64,000 nt of DNA from Rhizobiaceae bacterium (GCA_029233925.1 JARGOX010000010.1:62001-126000); one strand, 5' to 3'; positions 1-8,712 are shown, counted from the stretch's first letter. Program-made: numbers and translations. Notes: generated by a model not told the origin, from the letters alone.

Positions 1-108
1 TTCAAGGGGCGGTTTGTTTGCGTGTTTACGGTGGCTGACGCCTTCCAGAAACAACCGGTTCCTGCAGAAATCAGACAGATTGTTGATCCGCTTTTGCCAA
101 AAGCATGA
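1..108 (+). CDS. C-terminal end of an acyl-CoA thioesterase-like protein (partial)
   Basis: An open frame enters the window from the left and ends at a TGA at 106-108, giving the last 35 residues of a protein. The tail reads GRFVCVFT, then AEIRQIVDPLL, which resembles the C-terminus of small hot-dog-fold acyl-CoA thioesterases (4-hydroxybenzoyl-CoA thioesterase type). The assignment rests on this short tail only. It precedes a BoxR-like regulator on the same strand. Thioesterases accompany some benzoyl-CoA (box) gene sets, which agrees with the call but does not prove it. The hot-dog catalytic residues lie outside the window. Confidence 0.5.
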   Translation, partial: FKGRFVCVFTVADAFQKQPVPAEIRQIVDPLLPKA

Positions 109-209
109 TGCATAATTTTGCCAGTATTCATGAACAACCGGTCAAATTTCATTGAAATTTTCCGCATTTCGCGCTAATTTTGCACTATTGTTCATATCAG
201 GCGGAGCGC
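100..209 (+). promoter_or_regulatory. Leader of the BoxR-like gene with TGCA motifs
   Basis: The region between the thioesterase stop and the regulator start is AT-rich. It carries TGCA at 109-112 and 181-184, plus the small palindrome TTCATGAA near 128-135 and a related TTGTTCA near 188. BoxR of other proteobacteria is known to bind TGCA-containing repeats, so autoregulation here is plausible. No convincing -35/-10 pair was identified. The start at 210 is preceded by an AGGCGGA ribosome binding site at 199-205, which decides against the earlier TTG at 180. Confidence 0.3.
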
Positions 210-1127
210 ATGGCGGAAATTACGAACTTCAGGGGCGAAGCGCAGATTGTCGAACAGATAGCGCCGATCGACTTGGTGGTGAACCAATTGATCCTGCGGG
301 TCGGCGACCGCGTGCGCAAAGCCCGTGAGCGTAGAGGCATCCCGCGTCGGGTGCTGTCCGAGATGTCCGGCGTTTCACCCCGCTATCTGGCGCAATTGGA
401 AACCGGCGAGGGCAATATTTCAATCGCGTTGCTGCAGCGCATAGCGGTTGCACTGGACCACAAGATTGAATGGTTTGTCGGTGAAGATGACCCTTGGACG
501 TCTGACGCATTGCGCGTCGCTGACCTGTATCGCCAGTCGAACGGGCAAATTCAGCAATCCGTCCTGCAATTGCTCAATCCAGTTACGCCCGGACGCAAAA
601 AGACCCGGCGTATCTGCCTGTTGGGGCTGCGCGGTGCCGGAAAATCGACATTGGGCACGATCGTCAGCGCCAGGTTGGGCGTGCCCTTCCTTGAGCTCAA
701 TCGGGAGATTGAAGAACACAGCGGCATGCCGGTCAACGAGGTCATCGCGCTCTACGGCCAGGAAGGCTACCGCAAACTGGAAGAACAGGCCGTTCAGCGT
801 GTGATCGCCATCCACGATACTCTTATTCTGGCAGTGGCCGGTGGCGTGGTCGGTGATCCCCTGGCCTACAACACGCTTTTGAATGGCTTCCACACGATCT
901 GGATCAAGGCCTCGCCCGAGGAGCATATGAGCCGTGTCCGAGCACAAGGCGATGAGCGTCCGATGATCGGCAATCCCGAAGCAATGGATCAACTCAAGGC
1001 GCTGCTTGCCAGTCGCGAGGCCATGTATGACCGGGCGACCGTCAAGCTGGATACGAGTGGAAAGACATTGGAGCAGTCGACCTGCGATCTGATGAACCTG
1101 ATTGAAGCGCAACAATTCCTGGCTTGA
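210..1127 (+). CDS. boxR: BoxR-like regulator: XRE helix-turn-helix fused to a shikimate-kinase-like domain
   Basis: A 305-residue protein. An XRE-type helix-turn-helix occupies about residues 30-90 (RKARERRGIPRRVLSEMSG and the following helix). A shikimate-kinase-like P-loop domain follows, with Walker A GLRGAGKST at about 139-147. This two-domain build and length are typical of BoxR, a regulator that senses benzoyl-CoA and represses the aerobic hybrid benzoate (box) pathway. The kinase fold serves as ligand-binding domain in that family. No boxABCD genes lie to the right, so they would have to be left of the window. ATG 210 is chosen because of its strong ribosome binding site. Confidence 0.85.
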   Translation: MAEITNFRGEAQIVEQIAPIDLVVNQLILRVGDRVRKARERRGIPRRVLSEMSGVSPRYLAQLETGEGNISIALLQRIAVALDHKIEWFVGEDDPWTSDALRVADLYRQSNGQIQQSVLQLLNPVTPGRKKTRRICLLGLRGAGKSTLGTIVSARLGVPFLELNREIEEHSGMPVNEVIALYGQEGYRKLEEQAVQRVIAIHDTLILAVAGGVVGDPLAYNTLLNGFHTIWIKASPEEHMSRVRAQGDERPMIGNPEAMDQLKALLASREAMYDRATVKLDTSGKTLEQSTCDLMNLIEAQQFLA

Positions 1128-1256
1128 AAAGCCGTCTGAAAATCGCGCTACTCTTGCGTTCCGCAAGGACGACACAGCCAGAAGCCCGTCCGCCTTGCCG
1201 GTTGGCTACAATGAATCGGCTGTATTGCACCTAAACAGGTTTCCAGGGAGAACTGC

Positions 1257-2965
1257 ATGCCCGTTTCGTTCCGTCGTGTAGGGCCGGTCGCAAACGTGGC
1301 GGTGGACAGCTCTTTGGTGGACGCCATGGGTATCGAAATGGGTATCGAAATGCGTCAGGGCCTTGCAGACGCGGTTTCCCGGGTCGCCAGACAAACCGGA
1401 CTTGAACGCGTCGTTCTGAGCGGCACGCGGCAGGCCTTTGCGATCGGTGATGATGCACGAGAGCCTGGTGCAGAGCCGATACAACCGCAATTGGTGGACA
1501 TTGTAGCAAAGATCGAGACATCCGTAGTGAACTGGATTGCTGCCATCGACGGCGCGGCACTGGGCGCAGGCTGCGCACTGGCCCTTGGCTGCCGCTTTCA
1601 TATTGCTTTGCCCGGCAGCGTGAAACCTTGATGCGTTTGCGGGGCAACCAACAGGCGCGCGCGCTTCGCCACATCGCCCGTGCTGAACATGAAGCCGGGA
1701 CCGCGATCTTTGCTGCAGATGTGCAGACGCCTGACATCCGCCATTGTGTCGTGGTCGGCGGCGGAACAATCGGGGCAGAGATCGCCTGCGCCCTGCTGAA
1801 TGCCGGGATAGGGACCACCCTGGTGGAAACCGATGATGAGAGCGTGGCGCGGGCGCGCAGCAATGTCGAGACCATGATTGCTGCAAGCCTGAAAAGGGGC
1901 CTGATTGATGGGGCCGGTGCAGCGGCGCGGCGCGGGAAATTTTCCGCCACCGTTGATTATTCCAGGGCGCAGGATGCGGATCTGGCCATTGAAGCGGCCT
2001 TTGAAAGCATCGAGGAGACGAAAAATGTCTTTGGCGCGCTTGAGCAGGTGATGCGTCCGGACGCGGTCCTGGCCACCAACACGTCCTGTCTTGACATCAA
2101 CGAGATCGCCCGTGAACTGCAGGATCCGGCACGCCTCGTCGGGCTGCATTTTTCCACGCCTGCCCACATGATGAAATTGCTGGAGATCGTCCAGGGTCGG
2201 GAAACATCCGCACGCGCTCTGATGCTTGGTTTTTCCCTGGCCGGAAAACTCGGCAAGGTTCCGGTCCAGGCCGGTGTCTGCGACGGCCTCATCGAAAATC
2301 GTATTGTCACGCGATACCGTGAAGCGGCGGATATTCTGCTGATGGACGGCACAAATCCCTGGGAGCTGGATGAAGCCATGGTTGCCTTCGGCTTTGCGAT
2401 GGGACCCTATGAGGCGCTGGACCTGTCCGGCCTTGATGTCGCCTTTGCAAACCGGCGCCGCCAGGAAGGCGCCCGCGACCCGAACCGCCGATATATTCCG
2501 ATCTCGGATCGCATGGTGGAGGAGGGGCGTCTGGGCAGGAAAGTCGGCGTCGGCTGGTACCGTTATCCCGGCGGCGGCGGAAAGGTGGTTGATCCCCTGA
2601 TCGAAGATCTGGTGCGCGAAGAAGCCTATTTCGCCAAGGTCGAGCGGATAGAGTTCAGCGATGATGAAATCCGCAGTCGATTGCTGCTGGCAATGATTAA
2701 TGAAGCGGCTGATATTCTGGACGAGGGCATTGCACATTCAGCCCGCGACATTGATCTGGTGAGCGTGTTCGGTTTTGGCTTTCCGCGTTGGCGCGGTGGT
2801 TTGATGTGGTATGCAGACAGACTGGGCGTCGAGGCAATTTACGAGCAATTGCGCGCACTGACGATCGAAGACCCGCTGATCTGGAAACCCAGCCGCCTGA
2901 TTGAAGCCTGCGCAAAGTCGGGCCGGACATTCTCGAGTTACAGACCTAGAGCGCGCCAGGCTTGA
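1257..2965 (+). pseudogene. FadB/FadJ-type enoyl-CoA hydratase / 3-hydroxyacyl-CoA dehydrogenase fusion, internally deleted and frameshifted
   Basis: The first part (1257-1631, 124 residues) is the N-terminal third of an enoyl-CoA hydratase, ending with the IDGAALGAGCALALGCRFHIA block. The frame then stops. In another frame from 1628/1631 a second ORF of about 445 residues starts with RALRHIARAEHEA, the linker that normally follows a complete hydratase domain, and continues into a 3-hydroxyacyl-CoA dehydrogenase with NAD-binding GGGTIG at about residue 42 and HFSTPAHMMKLLEIVQG. Roughly 150-170 residues of the hydratase, including its second half and catalytic glutamates, are missing at the junction near 1615-1630. 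The dehydrogenase part could still be translated as a separate protein and looks intact to its C-terminus at 2965. A 12-bp tandem duplication (1327-1350) adds MGIE twice near the N-terminus, another sign of decay. Confidence 0.75.
1628..2965 (+). CDS. 3-hydroxyacyl-CoA dehydrogenase (surviving C-terminal part of the fusion)
   Basis: This ORF of up to 445 residues (TTG 1628 or ATG 1631) holds complete NAD-binding and C-terminal dehydrogenase domains. It shows a Rossmann VVVGGGTIGAEIA, a TNTSCLDINEIA stretch, the catalytic-His region HFSTPAHMMKLLEIV, and two C-terminal dimerisation repeats including FGFAMGPYEALDLSGLD and FGFGFPRWRGG. The reaction would be NAD-dependent oxidation of a 3-hydroxyacyl-CoA to 3-ketoacyl-CoA, which fits between the ligase and thiolase of the neighbouring operon. 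Whether it is made is uncertain: it has no ribosome binding site of its own beyond translational coupling to the truncated hydratase ORF. It converges with the MarR gene, with only 7 bases between the stops. Confidence 0.6.
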   Translation: MMRLRGNQQARALRHIARAEHEAGTAIFAADVQTPDIRHCVVVGGGTIGAEIACALLNAGIGTTLVETDDESVARARSNVETMIAASLKRGLIDGAGAAARRGKFSATVDYSRAQDADLAIEAAFESIEETKNVFGALEQVMRPDAVLATNTSCLDINEIARELQDPARLVGLHFSTPAHMMKLLEIVQGRETSARALMLGFSLAGKLGKVPVQAGVCDGLIENRIVTRYREAADILLMDGTNPWELDEAMVAFGFAMGPYEALDLSGLDVAFANRRRQEGARDPNRRYIPISDRMVEEGRLGRKVGVGWYRYPGGGGKVVDPLIEDLVREEAYFAKVERIEFSDDEIRSRLLLAMINEAADILDEGIAHSARDIDLVSVFGFGFPRWRGGLMWYADRLGVEAIYEQLRALTIEDPLIWKPSRLIEACAKSGRTFSSYRPRARQA

Positions 2966-2972
2966 ATCAACT

Positions 2973-3470
2973 CTAGCCGGATTTTTCGGCAATCTCCGCA
3001 TCATCCGGGCAAAATCGTAAAAATTTGCGCAACAGCCGGATGAACTCCTGCTTTTCCTCAGGGGTCAATCCGTCCGGTCGTGCCGCATCATGCGCAAACA
3101 TGATGGCGGCCTTCTCTTCGACAAAGTTGCGTCCCTTGCGGGTCAGGTGCAGTTCGGCGACCCGGCGGTCGGTACGCCCCGTGCTGCGCCGCACCAGACC
3201 CTGCATGTCCAGTGACTTGATCAATTTTGTCAGATGCGCGGGTTTGAACCTGATCGCCTCTGCCAGTGTACCGTGATTGATGCCGGGATTGTGGTGGATG
3301 AGGATCAGCGCCGAGATTTGCCCTGGTTGAATCCCCTGATCTGAAAGTGCTTTCTTGAACTGTTGGAACACAAGAATCTGCGAAAGTGTAATCAGAAAAC
3401 CGGACGAATTTTCCAGGCCGCCAAAGTCCAGCTTTTCCAGGTCGGTTTGCTCGGGCCTCTTATCCGGCAT
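2973..3470 (-). CDS. MarR-family transcriptional regulator
   Basis: A 165-residue winged-helix MarR protein. The wing region is recognisable in TKLIKSLDMQGLVRRSTGRTDRRVAELHLTRKGRNFV, with the conserved DRR-type turn. It is the last gene of the minus-strand operon ligase-thiolase-MarR. MarR regulators of phenylpropanoid genes (FerC/FerR type) respond to the hydroxycinnamoyl-CoA thioester made by the ligase, so autoregulation through the 8-bp inverted repeat upstream of the ligase (6653-6682) is inferred. The start at 3470 is preferred over 3530 because AGGATG stands about 7 bases upstream and the extra 20 residues have no family counterpart. Confidence 0.8.
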   Translation of the reverse strand: MPDKRPEQTDLEKLDFGGLENSSGFLITLSQILVFQQFKKALSDQGIQPGQISALILIHHNPGINHGTLAEAIRFKPAHLTKLIKSLDMQGLVRRSTGRTDRRVAELHLTRKGRNFVEEKAAIMFAHDAARPDGLTPEEKQEFIRLLRKFLRFCPDDAEIAEKSG

Positions 3471-3557
3471 GAATGCGCATCCTATATTTATGTCTGACCT
3501 GTCTTCGCTTGAAATTGTAAAGCACGACATGAAAGCCGGAAGCCGGGGAATGGGTTC

Positions 3558-4757
3558 TCACGACACTTTGATGATGGTTGCCAATGCTGAATCGCCGGCT
3601 GCACAGCCTTGAAACAGCCCATATCCACCGCCCTTGAGCACCAGTTCCTCGATCATCTCGATAATTGCCCGCAAGCCCGTCGGACCTTGCGGATGGCCCC
3701 AGATCAAAGAGCAGCCGTAATTGTTCATGTCCTTCCAATCCAACCCGAATGCCCGCGCAAAGGCGATGTCATTCACGGCAAAGGGATTGTGGGATTTGAT
3801 CACCGAAATATCACCGATGGACAGGCCTGCTTGGGCCAACGCCTTGGCGCTGGCCTCGATGGGCGCTGCGGGCATGAATCCCTTGTCTTCGCGGCCCTGC
3901 CCGAATGATACGATCTCGATCCGGGCGGCATCTGACACAGGCGAGAGTTCCGCCGCCCGTTCGGCACTGGACACGACAACCATGCCGGCACTGCCATCGG
4001 CCGGGTGGGTCTGACCCGCGAACGTCACACTGCCGTCCGGGCGAACCGGGCGCAAAGCCGCGATTTTGGCTGCATCCGACGGATAAATGCCGCTGTCTCC
4101 GTGCAGCACCTTGACCGTCTTGCGAAAACGGGCGTCGGGGACCTCGAAATCACCGTCCATAAACAGCTTCTGAAAGGCACGATCATAATCGAGCGCCTTT
4201 TGGTACTGCTCGGAGCGATACAGAACGACTTCGTGTTGTTCCGCCGTGTCTATGCCTTCGCGGTGCGCGACATTTTCGGCTGTATCGAGCATCGAGCCCT
4301 TGGCCCAGGGGTCATGGTTGAAGCTGCCGAGCACCCAGTCTTCGGCGCTGCCGGTGCCGCCGGGATTGGAAGGGGCAGGGTAATAGACATGCGGTCCGTT
4401 CGAGGTGCGGTCCCCGGACACGACAAGTGCCGTAGCGGCCCCGCCCAGTGCAATCTCGCCAGCCGCTGTGCTCAGGAGCCGCGCGCCGGTTGCACAAGCC
4501 TGGTTGATCGTTGGCCCCGCCAGCCGCTCGGCACCGGCCATGGCCGTGAACCATGGCGTGCCGTAAAAGCAGTCTTTCTGCAGCACCGTCATGCCGTAGG
4601 CGGCGAAGTCGAACTGTTCTGCCGCGATATTTCGCTCTGCAAGCGCCTTCCTGGTGACATGGGCGGCAAATTCCATTGCATGCAGATGCGACAGATCACC
4701 CTGCCAACGGGCGAATGGTGTGGACCAATAGGCCCCGTAGGGAATGAATGCAGTCAT
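3558..4757 (-). CDS. Thiolase family protein (acetyl-CoA acetyltransferase-like)
   Basis: A 399-residue thiolase. The nucleophilic cysteine lies in NQACATGARLL (C88). The C-terminal half has SHNPFAVNDIAFARAFG in place of the usual NEAFA loop and GHPQGPTG for the GHPxGATG motif. The last cysteine block is GCAAGDSA, so the canonical CxGGGxG is modified. It belongs to the divergent, lipid-transfer-like or aromatic 3-ketoacyl-CoA thiolase branch. Lying 25 bases after the feruloyl-CoA-synthetase-like gene, it probably cleaves an aryl 3-ketopropionyl-CoA to aroyl-CoA plus acetyl-CoA. This would make the local phenylpropanoid route beta-oxidative (thiolytic) rather than aldehyde-releasing. Confidence 0.8.
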   Translation of the reverse strand: MTAFIPYGAYWSTPFARWQGDLSHLHAMEFAAHVTRKALAERNIAAEQFDFAAYGMTVLQKDCFYGTPWFTAMAGAERLAGPTINQACATGARLLSTAAGEIALGGAATALVVSGDRTSNGPHVYYPAPSNPGGTGSAEDWVLGSFNHDPWAKGSMLDTAENVAHREGIDTAEQHEVVLYRSEQYQKALDYDRAFQKLFMDGDFEVPDARFRKTVKVLHGDSGIYPSDAAKIAALRPVRPDGSVTFAGQTHPADGSAGMVVVSSAERAAELSPVSDAARIEIVSFGQGREDKGFMPAAPIEASAKALAQAGLSIGDISVIKSHNPFAVNDIAFARAFGLDWKDMNNYGCSLIWGHPQGPTGLRAIIEMIEELVLKGGGYGLFQGCAAGDSALATIIKVS

Positions 4758-4782
4758 GACATTCTCCGATGTTGTCCCCGGT

Positions 4783-6633
4783 TCATGCCGGCGTTATGAA
4801 TTGCTTCGCATCCTCGCCATAAAGCGTTTCCACGTCGCGGGTCCGGTTTGCCAGACATTGACGCTGGTTGAGATAGGCCTTGTCGGTGATCTCGCCGCTG
4901 TTGAGGTCGGGTGGCGTGAGCAGGAACCGCGCGCGGGCAGCATGTCTTGACGATCCGCCACCGGTTGATTTCAGTTTGTTCAGGCCTTCGGCAACGTGCT
5001 TGGTGACAGAAGGGTGTGCCAGAACGTCGGCCAAGGGCGCATCACCGGGCAGGCCGGCCCTGGCCCGGCAGGCGGCCTCATTCGGGAAAATCAGGAACCC
5101 GGCCGCCGAACGATTGTGACCGGCCACGACAATATCCTGGGCCAGCGGCGCCAGGGCGTCGACCCCGGCAACCCGCAATGCGCCTGCACTGACCCAGGTA
5201 CCCGATGACAGCTTGAAATCTTCGCTGACCCGTCCATCAAAAAACAATCCTTTGCCGGGGTCATCCTCATCGGCCAGACGCACCGCGTCACCCATCTTGT
5301 AATAACCTTCGTCGTCAAAGGCATCCTGTGTCAGTTCGTCGTCCTTGTAGTAGCCGGGCGTCACATTCGGACCCTTGACGCGGATTTCCATCTTGCCGGC
5401 ATTGGGAATCAGTTTCAAAGACACGCCGGGAACCGGCACGCCGATATTGCCCGTGCTGTCGGCCAGGAAATGACACAGGGTGGCCAGGGGCGCTGTTTCC
5501 GTCGATCCCCATGCGGCCATGATCGGAACCACATGGCCGGTCTCCTTGCGGGACATGTCGATCAGTCCGTCCCAGACATTGCCCTGCAATGCGGCAGCGG
5601 CGCTGAAGATCACCTTCATGTCAAAGAAAACGCGTCGCAACTCTGCATCATCCTGCAGGGCCTGAAAGAGGAAGTCGTATCCGCGCGGCACATTGAAGCT
5701 GAGGTTCGGCCGGATTTCCTTGAAGTTGCGGATAGTGGCATTGATGGCCCCCGGCGCAGGCTTGCCGTCGTCGATATAGATCGAGCCTCCGTTGCGCAAC
5801 ACCATATTGGTGGTGAAATTGCCACCAAAGGTGTGGCTCCAGGGCAGCCAATCGGCAATGATGGGCGGCTCGGTTTCCAGAAAGGGCCACAAGACGCGAA
5901 GGGCTTCCTGGTTCGACGTCAACATGCGGTGGGTGTTCCGCGCTGCCTTGGGCGCTCCGGTGGACCCCGATGTGAACAAAAGGCGTGCAACCGTATCGGG
6001 TGTTACCTGTGCGGCTGCAGCGGCGACAGCGGAAGAACTTTCCGGCCTGCTGGCATCCGTCAGGACCGTGTGCTCAATCGGCGCGGTGTCGTCGCCTTTG
6101 GACGTCAGGATCCTGCCACGATGCACCTGGCTGATGGATTGCAGCGCAGGGCCGAACTGGGCGATATCTGATACATAGATCAGCGACGGATCCAGCAGTT
6201 CAATCATGGATTTCAGCTTGGCGTGATCCGATGAGATCAGTGAATAGGCCGGAGAAACGGTTGCGACCGGTATTCCCGTGAAAATGGCGGCAAGGCCGAC
6301 AACGGCATGATCGATCGCATTTTCCGAAAGGATTGCAACAGGCCGGCTCTGGCTGGCGTCGTTTTCCAGCAGCCAACCCGCCAGATCCAGAATGCGCAAC
6401 AGCAGATCGGCGTAGGTCAGCTTGTCCCATTCGCCCTCGGCATTGCGTTCGGCCAGGAAAACCGTGTCGGGCCGGGTTTCGGCCCAGTGCACGATCCAGT
6501 CGCCGACACATCGCGCATGGTCTGGCAATGCGTATCCGCTTTCCAGATAGATCACGCCATCCGAACCATTTCGGCGAATAACGTGCGGCAGGGCAAAGCC
6601 ATTCTTAGAGCCCTTCTCAGACTGATCCATCAT
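4783..6633 (-). CDS. Feruloyl-CoA synthetase-like acyl-CoA ligase
   Basis: A 616-residue ANL-superfamily adenylating enzyme. The phosphate-binding loop LLFTSGSTGAPKAARNTHR is at about 219-237, AAWGSTETAP supplies the adenine motif, and GDAVRLADEDDPGKGLFFDGR the hinge region. The N-terminal block and the C-terminal SSRHAARARFLLTPP resemble Fcs/FerA of proteobacteria more than benzoate or fatty-acid ligases. The expected reaction is ATP- and CoA-dependent activation of ferulate, coumarate or a related side-chain acid in the cytoplasm. A strong AGGGAGG ribosome binding site precedes two adjacent ATGs (6633 and 6630). First gene of the operon with thiolase and MarR. The exact acid is not readable from sequence. 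Confidence 0.8.
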   Translation of the reverse strand: MMDQSEKGSKNGFALPHVIRRNGSDGVIYLESGYALPDHARCVGDWIVHWAETRPDTVFLAERNAEGEWDKLTYADLLLRILDLAGWLLENDASQSRPVAILSENAIDHAVVGLAAIFTGIPVATVSPAYSLISSDHAKLKSMIELLDPSLIYVSDIAQFGPALQSISQVHRGRILTSKGDDTAPIEHTVLTDASRPESSSAVAAAAAQVTPDTVARLLFTSGSTGAPKAARNTHRMLTSNQEALRVLWPFLETEPPIIADWLPWSHTFGGNFTTNMVLRNGGSIYIDDGKPAPGAINATIRNFKEIRPNLSFNVPRGYDFLFQALQDDAELRRVFFDMKVIFSAAAALQGNVWDGLIDMSRKETGHVVPIMAAWGSTETAPLATLCHFLADSTGNIGVPVPGVSLKLIPNAGKMEIRVKGPNVTPGYYKDDELTQDAFDDEGYYKMGDAVRLADEDDPGKGLFFDGRVSEDFKLSSGTWVSAGALRVAGVDALAPLAQDIVVAGHNRSAAGFLIFPNEAACRARAGLPGDAPLADVLAHPSVTKHVAEGLNKLKSTGGGSSRHAARARFLLTPPDLNSGEITDKAYLNQRQCLANRTRDVETLYGEDAKQFITPA

Positions 6634-6652
6634 CCATCCTCCCTGGAATTTC

Positions 6653-6682
6653 GCCAGATATTATCAGTTTGATTTATCTGGC
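6653..6682. promoter_or_regulatory. Inverted-repeat operator upstream of the ligase operon
   Basis: Two perfect 8-bp arms, GCCAGATA at 6653-6660 and TATCTGGC at 6675-6682, flank a 14-bp AT-rich spacer. The nearer arm is 20 bases upstream of the ligase start and lies in the likely promoter of the minus-strand operon. Position and symmetry fit an operator for the MarR protein encoded at the operon's end. The binding protein is inferred. Confidence 0.5.
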
Positions 6683-7162
6683 ATAAAACATTCTGATACA
6701 AGATAATAATCGTACATGATTTCAATATATTAACAATTGAAAATGAAAAAATATATATAAAATTGTTTATTTGGATACTAAATTTCGGGGGCAGCAAATG
6801 GCTTTGCGCCTGTTGAAAATGGCACTGCTATCGCGCTAACGGACATCCTGGGAAAAGCACAAGTGGGTGTTGACGTTTGGTTGTCGAAAACTTCGGTGGA
6901 GTGCCGTCAACTGCTGCCTTTTGCATTCCCACGCGCTGGTTGTACGCCGCTGCGCAAATTTGGACATTCACCCCGGGTGTCGGCAGTCGCCTGTTGAGCG
7001 GGTCGATGGCTGAGGGACAAAAGTGTGATCGTGCTCACAGGGCAGCGATGAACAGGCATCGATAAAGCCGATAAAAAAAATCTATCATAACGATTTTTAT
7101 TCCGAAATAGACAAGTGCCCCGGAAAAGTAGAGCGTTAAGAAAATGGCTACGGAGAAGCACG
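6683..7162. other. Intergenic region between the divergent ligase and ABC operons
   Basis: About 480 bases without a supported gene. The part near 6690-6780 is very AT-rich. An inverted repeat AAAAATC (7076-7082) / GATTTTT (7092-7098) with a 9-bp spacer lies about 65 bases upstream of the DUF3830 start and may be an operator or promoter element of that operon. Small ORFs here show no family resemblance. Confidence 0.3.
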
Positions 7163-7639
7163 ATGACTGAAAAGAAGCTCTATTTGGAATTTGTTGAAGC
7201 GGGGGTTCGGGGCACCGTCACTCTCTACTGGGAAAATGCTCCAAAAACTTGTGAGGCGATTTGGGGGGCACTTGAAAAGCCGATCCAATGGTCTTCCACC
7301 CACGCCATTTTTTCCGGACCGGAAATCATGATGGGTCTGCCGGAAGAAGCGCGCAATTTTGATCCATTGGCTTTGCCACCGGAAAACCAGACAGTCCTGC
7401 CGGAAGCCGGAGAGCTCCTGTGGTTCTACCAGCCGAAAAATTTCTTCAAGATTGACCCGAGTGAATTTTGGGAAATTGGCATGTTCTACGATGTGGGCGG
7501 CCGAACCTTTGGCCCCACCGGCTGGATTCCATGTACCTATTTTGGGCGCATGACCGAAAATCTGGATGCCGTCGCTGACCAGTGCCGGTTGATCCGCACT
7601 GAGGGTGCAAAGCTCGTTGAACTCGGACGTCTCGACTAA
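7163..7639 (+). CDS. DUF3830 family protein (cyclophilin-like fold)
   Basis: A 158-residue protein with the DUF3830 pattern: an N-terminal strand LYLEFVEAGVRGTVTLYWENAPKTCEAIW, a central THAIFSGPEIMM, and WFYQPKN leading to EFWEIGMFYD. Members are predicted to have a cyclophilin-like barrel and often accompany ABC importers and amidohydrolases, but no reaction is established to my knowledge. Here it is the first gene of a Pot-type ABC operon, 32 bases before the binding protein, so a role in processing or sensing the imported compound is inferred. ATG 7163 has a CGGAGAAG ribosome binding site, while the upstream 16 residues lack support. Confidence 0.75.
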   Translation: MTEKKLYLEFVEAGVRGTVTLYWENAPKTCEAIWGALEKPIQWSSTHAIFSGPEIMMGLPEEARNFDPLALPPENQTVLPEAGELLWFYQPKNFFKIDPSEFWEIGMFYDVGGRTFGPTGWIPCTYFGRMTENLDAVADQCRLIRTEGAKLVELGRLD

Positions 7640-7671
7640 CCAAGCCACACTAGAAACGGAAGGAACTTCTA

Positions 7672-8712
7672 ATGAAACTGGATTTTGCAAAAATGTTTCT
7701 CGGCGTTTCAGCGCTTTCGCTCATGGCGAGTGCTGCTGTTGCTCAGGAAAAGACACTGACCATCAACTCGTTCGGCGGCGCCTATGAAGAAGCGCACCGG
7801 GCTTGCATCATCACGCCTTTCGAACAGGAAACCGGCGCCAAGGTTGAAATCGTAACGGCCTATTCCGCCGATGCCTTCGCACAGGTACGTGCTCAAAAAG
7901 ACGCCCCCCAGTTTGATATCATTCACTTCTCGGGCGGCCAGGAAATTGTTGCGGCGAACGAAGGGCTTCTGGCGCCGATTGATGCGGCAAAGGTTCCAAA
8001 TCTGGCCAATGTCTATGATTTTGCCAAAGCCAATGTTGCCAAGGGTGAAGGGCCTGCCTACTCGATTGCTGCGATCGGCATGATCTACAACACGGAAAAG
8101 GCGCCATCGGCTCCGACCAAATGGACTGACATCATGGACCCGGCATTTGCCGAGCATCTGGTGCTGACCGATATTTCCAATGGTTATGGCATGCTGGGTT
8201 TCCTGATGATCAATCAGGTGAATGGCGGGACGCTGGAAAACATCCAGCCAGGTCTCGACGCCGTGACAAAGCTGCTTGAAGCCGGTGCGATCATCGTGTC
8301 GAAATCACCCGAAATCCAGCAGGAATTCGCCCAGAACGATGCCTGGCTTGCGCCTTATGCATCCGACTATGGCTATACGTTGCGCAAGGCCGGATTGCCC
8401 GCAGGATTTGTTCAGGGTGAAGAAGGAACGCCAGCAAGCCTGATCACGGTCAATATGGTTGCCAATCGGCCAAACGAAGACCTGGCGCTGAAGTTTATCG
8501 ATATCTCCGTCTCACCTGAGGCGCAGCAATGTTTTGCTGATGCGCTGCGCTATTCGCCAACCAATTCGAAGGCCGAGCTGTCTGCAGAAGTTGCAGCAGA
8601 TGTCGCCTATGGCGAAGATGGTGTCAAAGGTCTCTTGCGTTTCGACCCGATTGCCATTGAGGCCAATCGTGCTGCCTGGGTTGAAGCCTGGAACAAGACG
8701 ATTGCCCGTTAA
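7672..8712 (+). CDS. ABC transporter periplasmic substrate-binding protein, spermidine/putrescine-type (family 1)
   Basis: 346 residues with a clear Sec signal peptide (MKLDFAKMFLGVSALSLMASAAVA, cleavage after AVAQ expected near residue 25). The mature start KTLTINSFGGAYEEAHR and the region FDIIHFSGGQEIVAANEGLLAPID are typical of PotD/PotF-like binding proteins of importers for polyamines and small organic acids. The ligand is not predictable. It is followed by two permeases and an ATPase in the canonical order, forming a complete importer under apparent control of the LysR gene at 11586. Confidence 0.85.
   Translation: MKLDFAKMFLGVSALSLMASAAVAQEKTLTINSFGGAYEEAHRACIITPFEQETGAKVEIVTAYSADAFAQVRAQKDAPQFDIIHFSGGQEIVAANEGLLAPIDAAKVPNLANVYDFAKANVAKGEGPAYSIAAIGMIYNTEKAPSAPTKWTDIMDPAFAEHLVLTDISNGYGMLGFLMINQVNGGTLENIQPGLDAVTKLLEAGAIIVSKSPEIQQEFAQNDAWLAPYASDYGYTLRKAGLPAGFVQGEEGTPASLITVNMVANRPNEDLALKFIDISVSPEAQQCFADALRYSPTNSKAELSAEVAADVAYGEDGVKGLLRFDPIAIEANRAAWVEAWNKTIAR

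Noticed and set aside
180-209. Upstream TTG start for the BoxR-like gene
   Set aside because: The ATG at 210 has a strong ribosome binding site and the extra residues lie in the promoter region.
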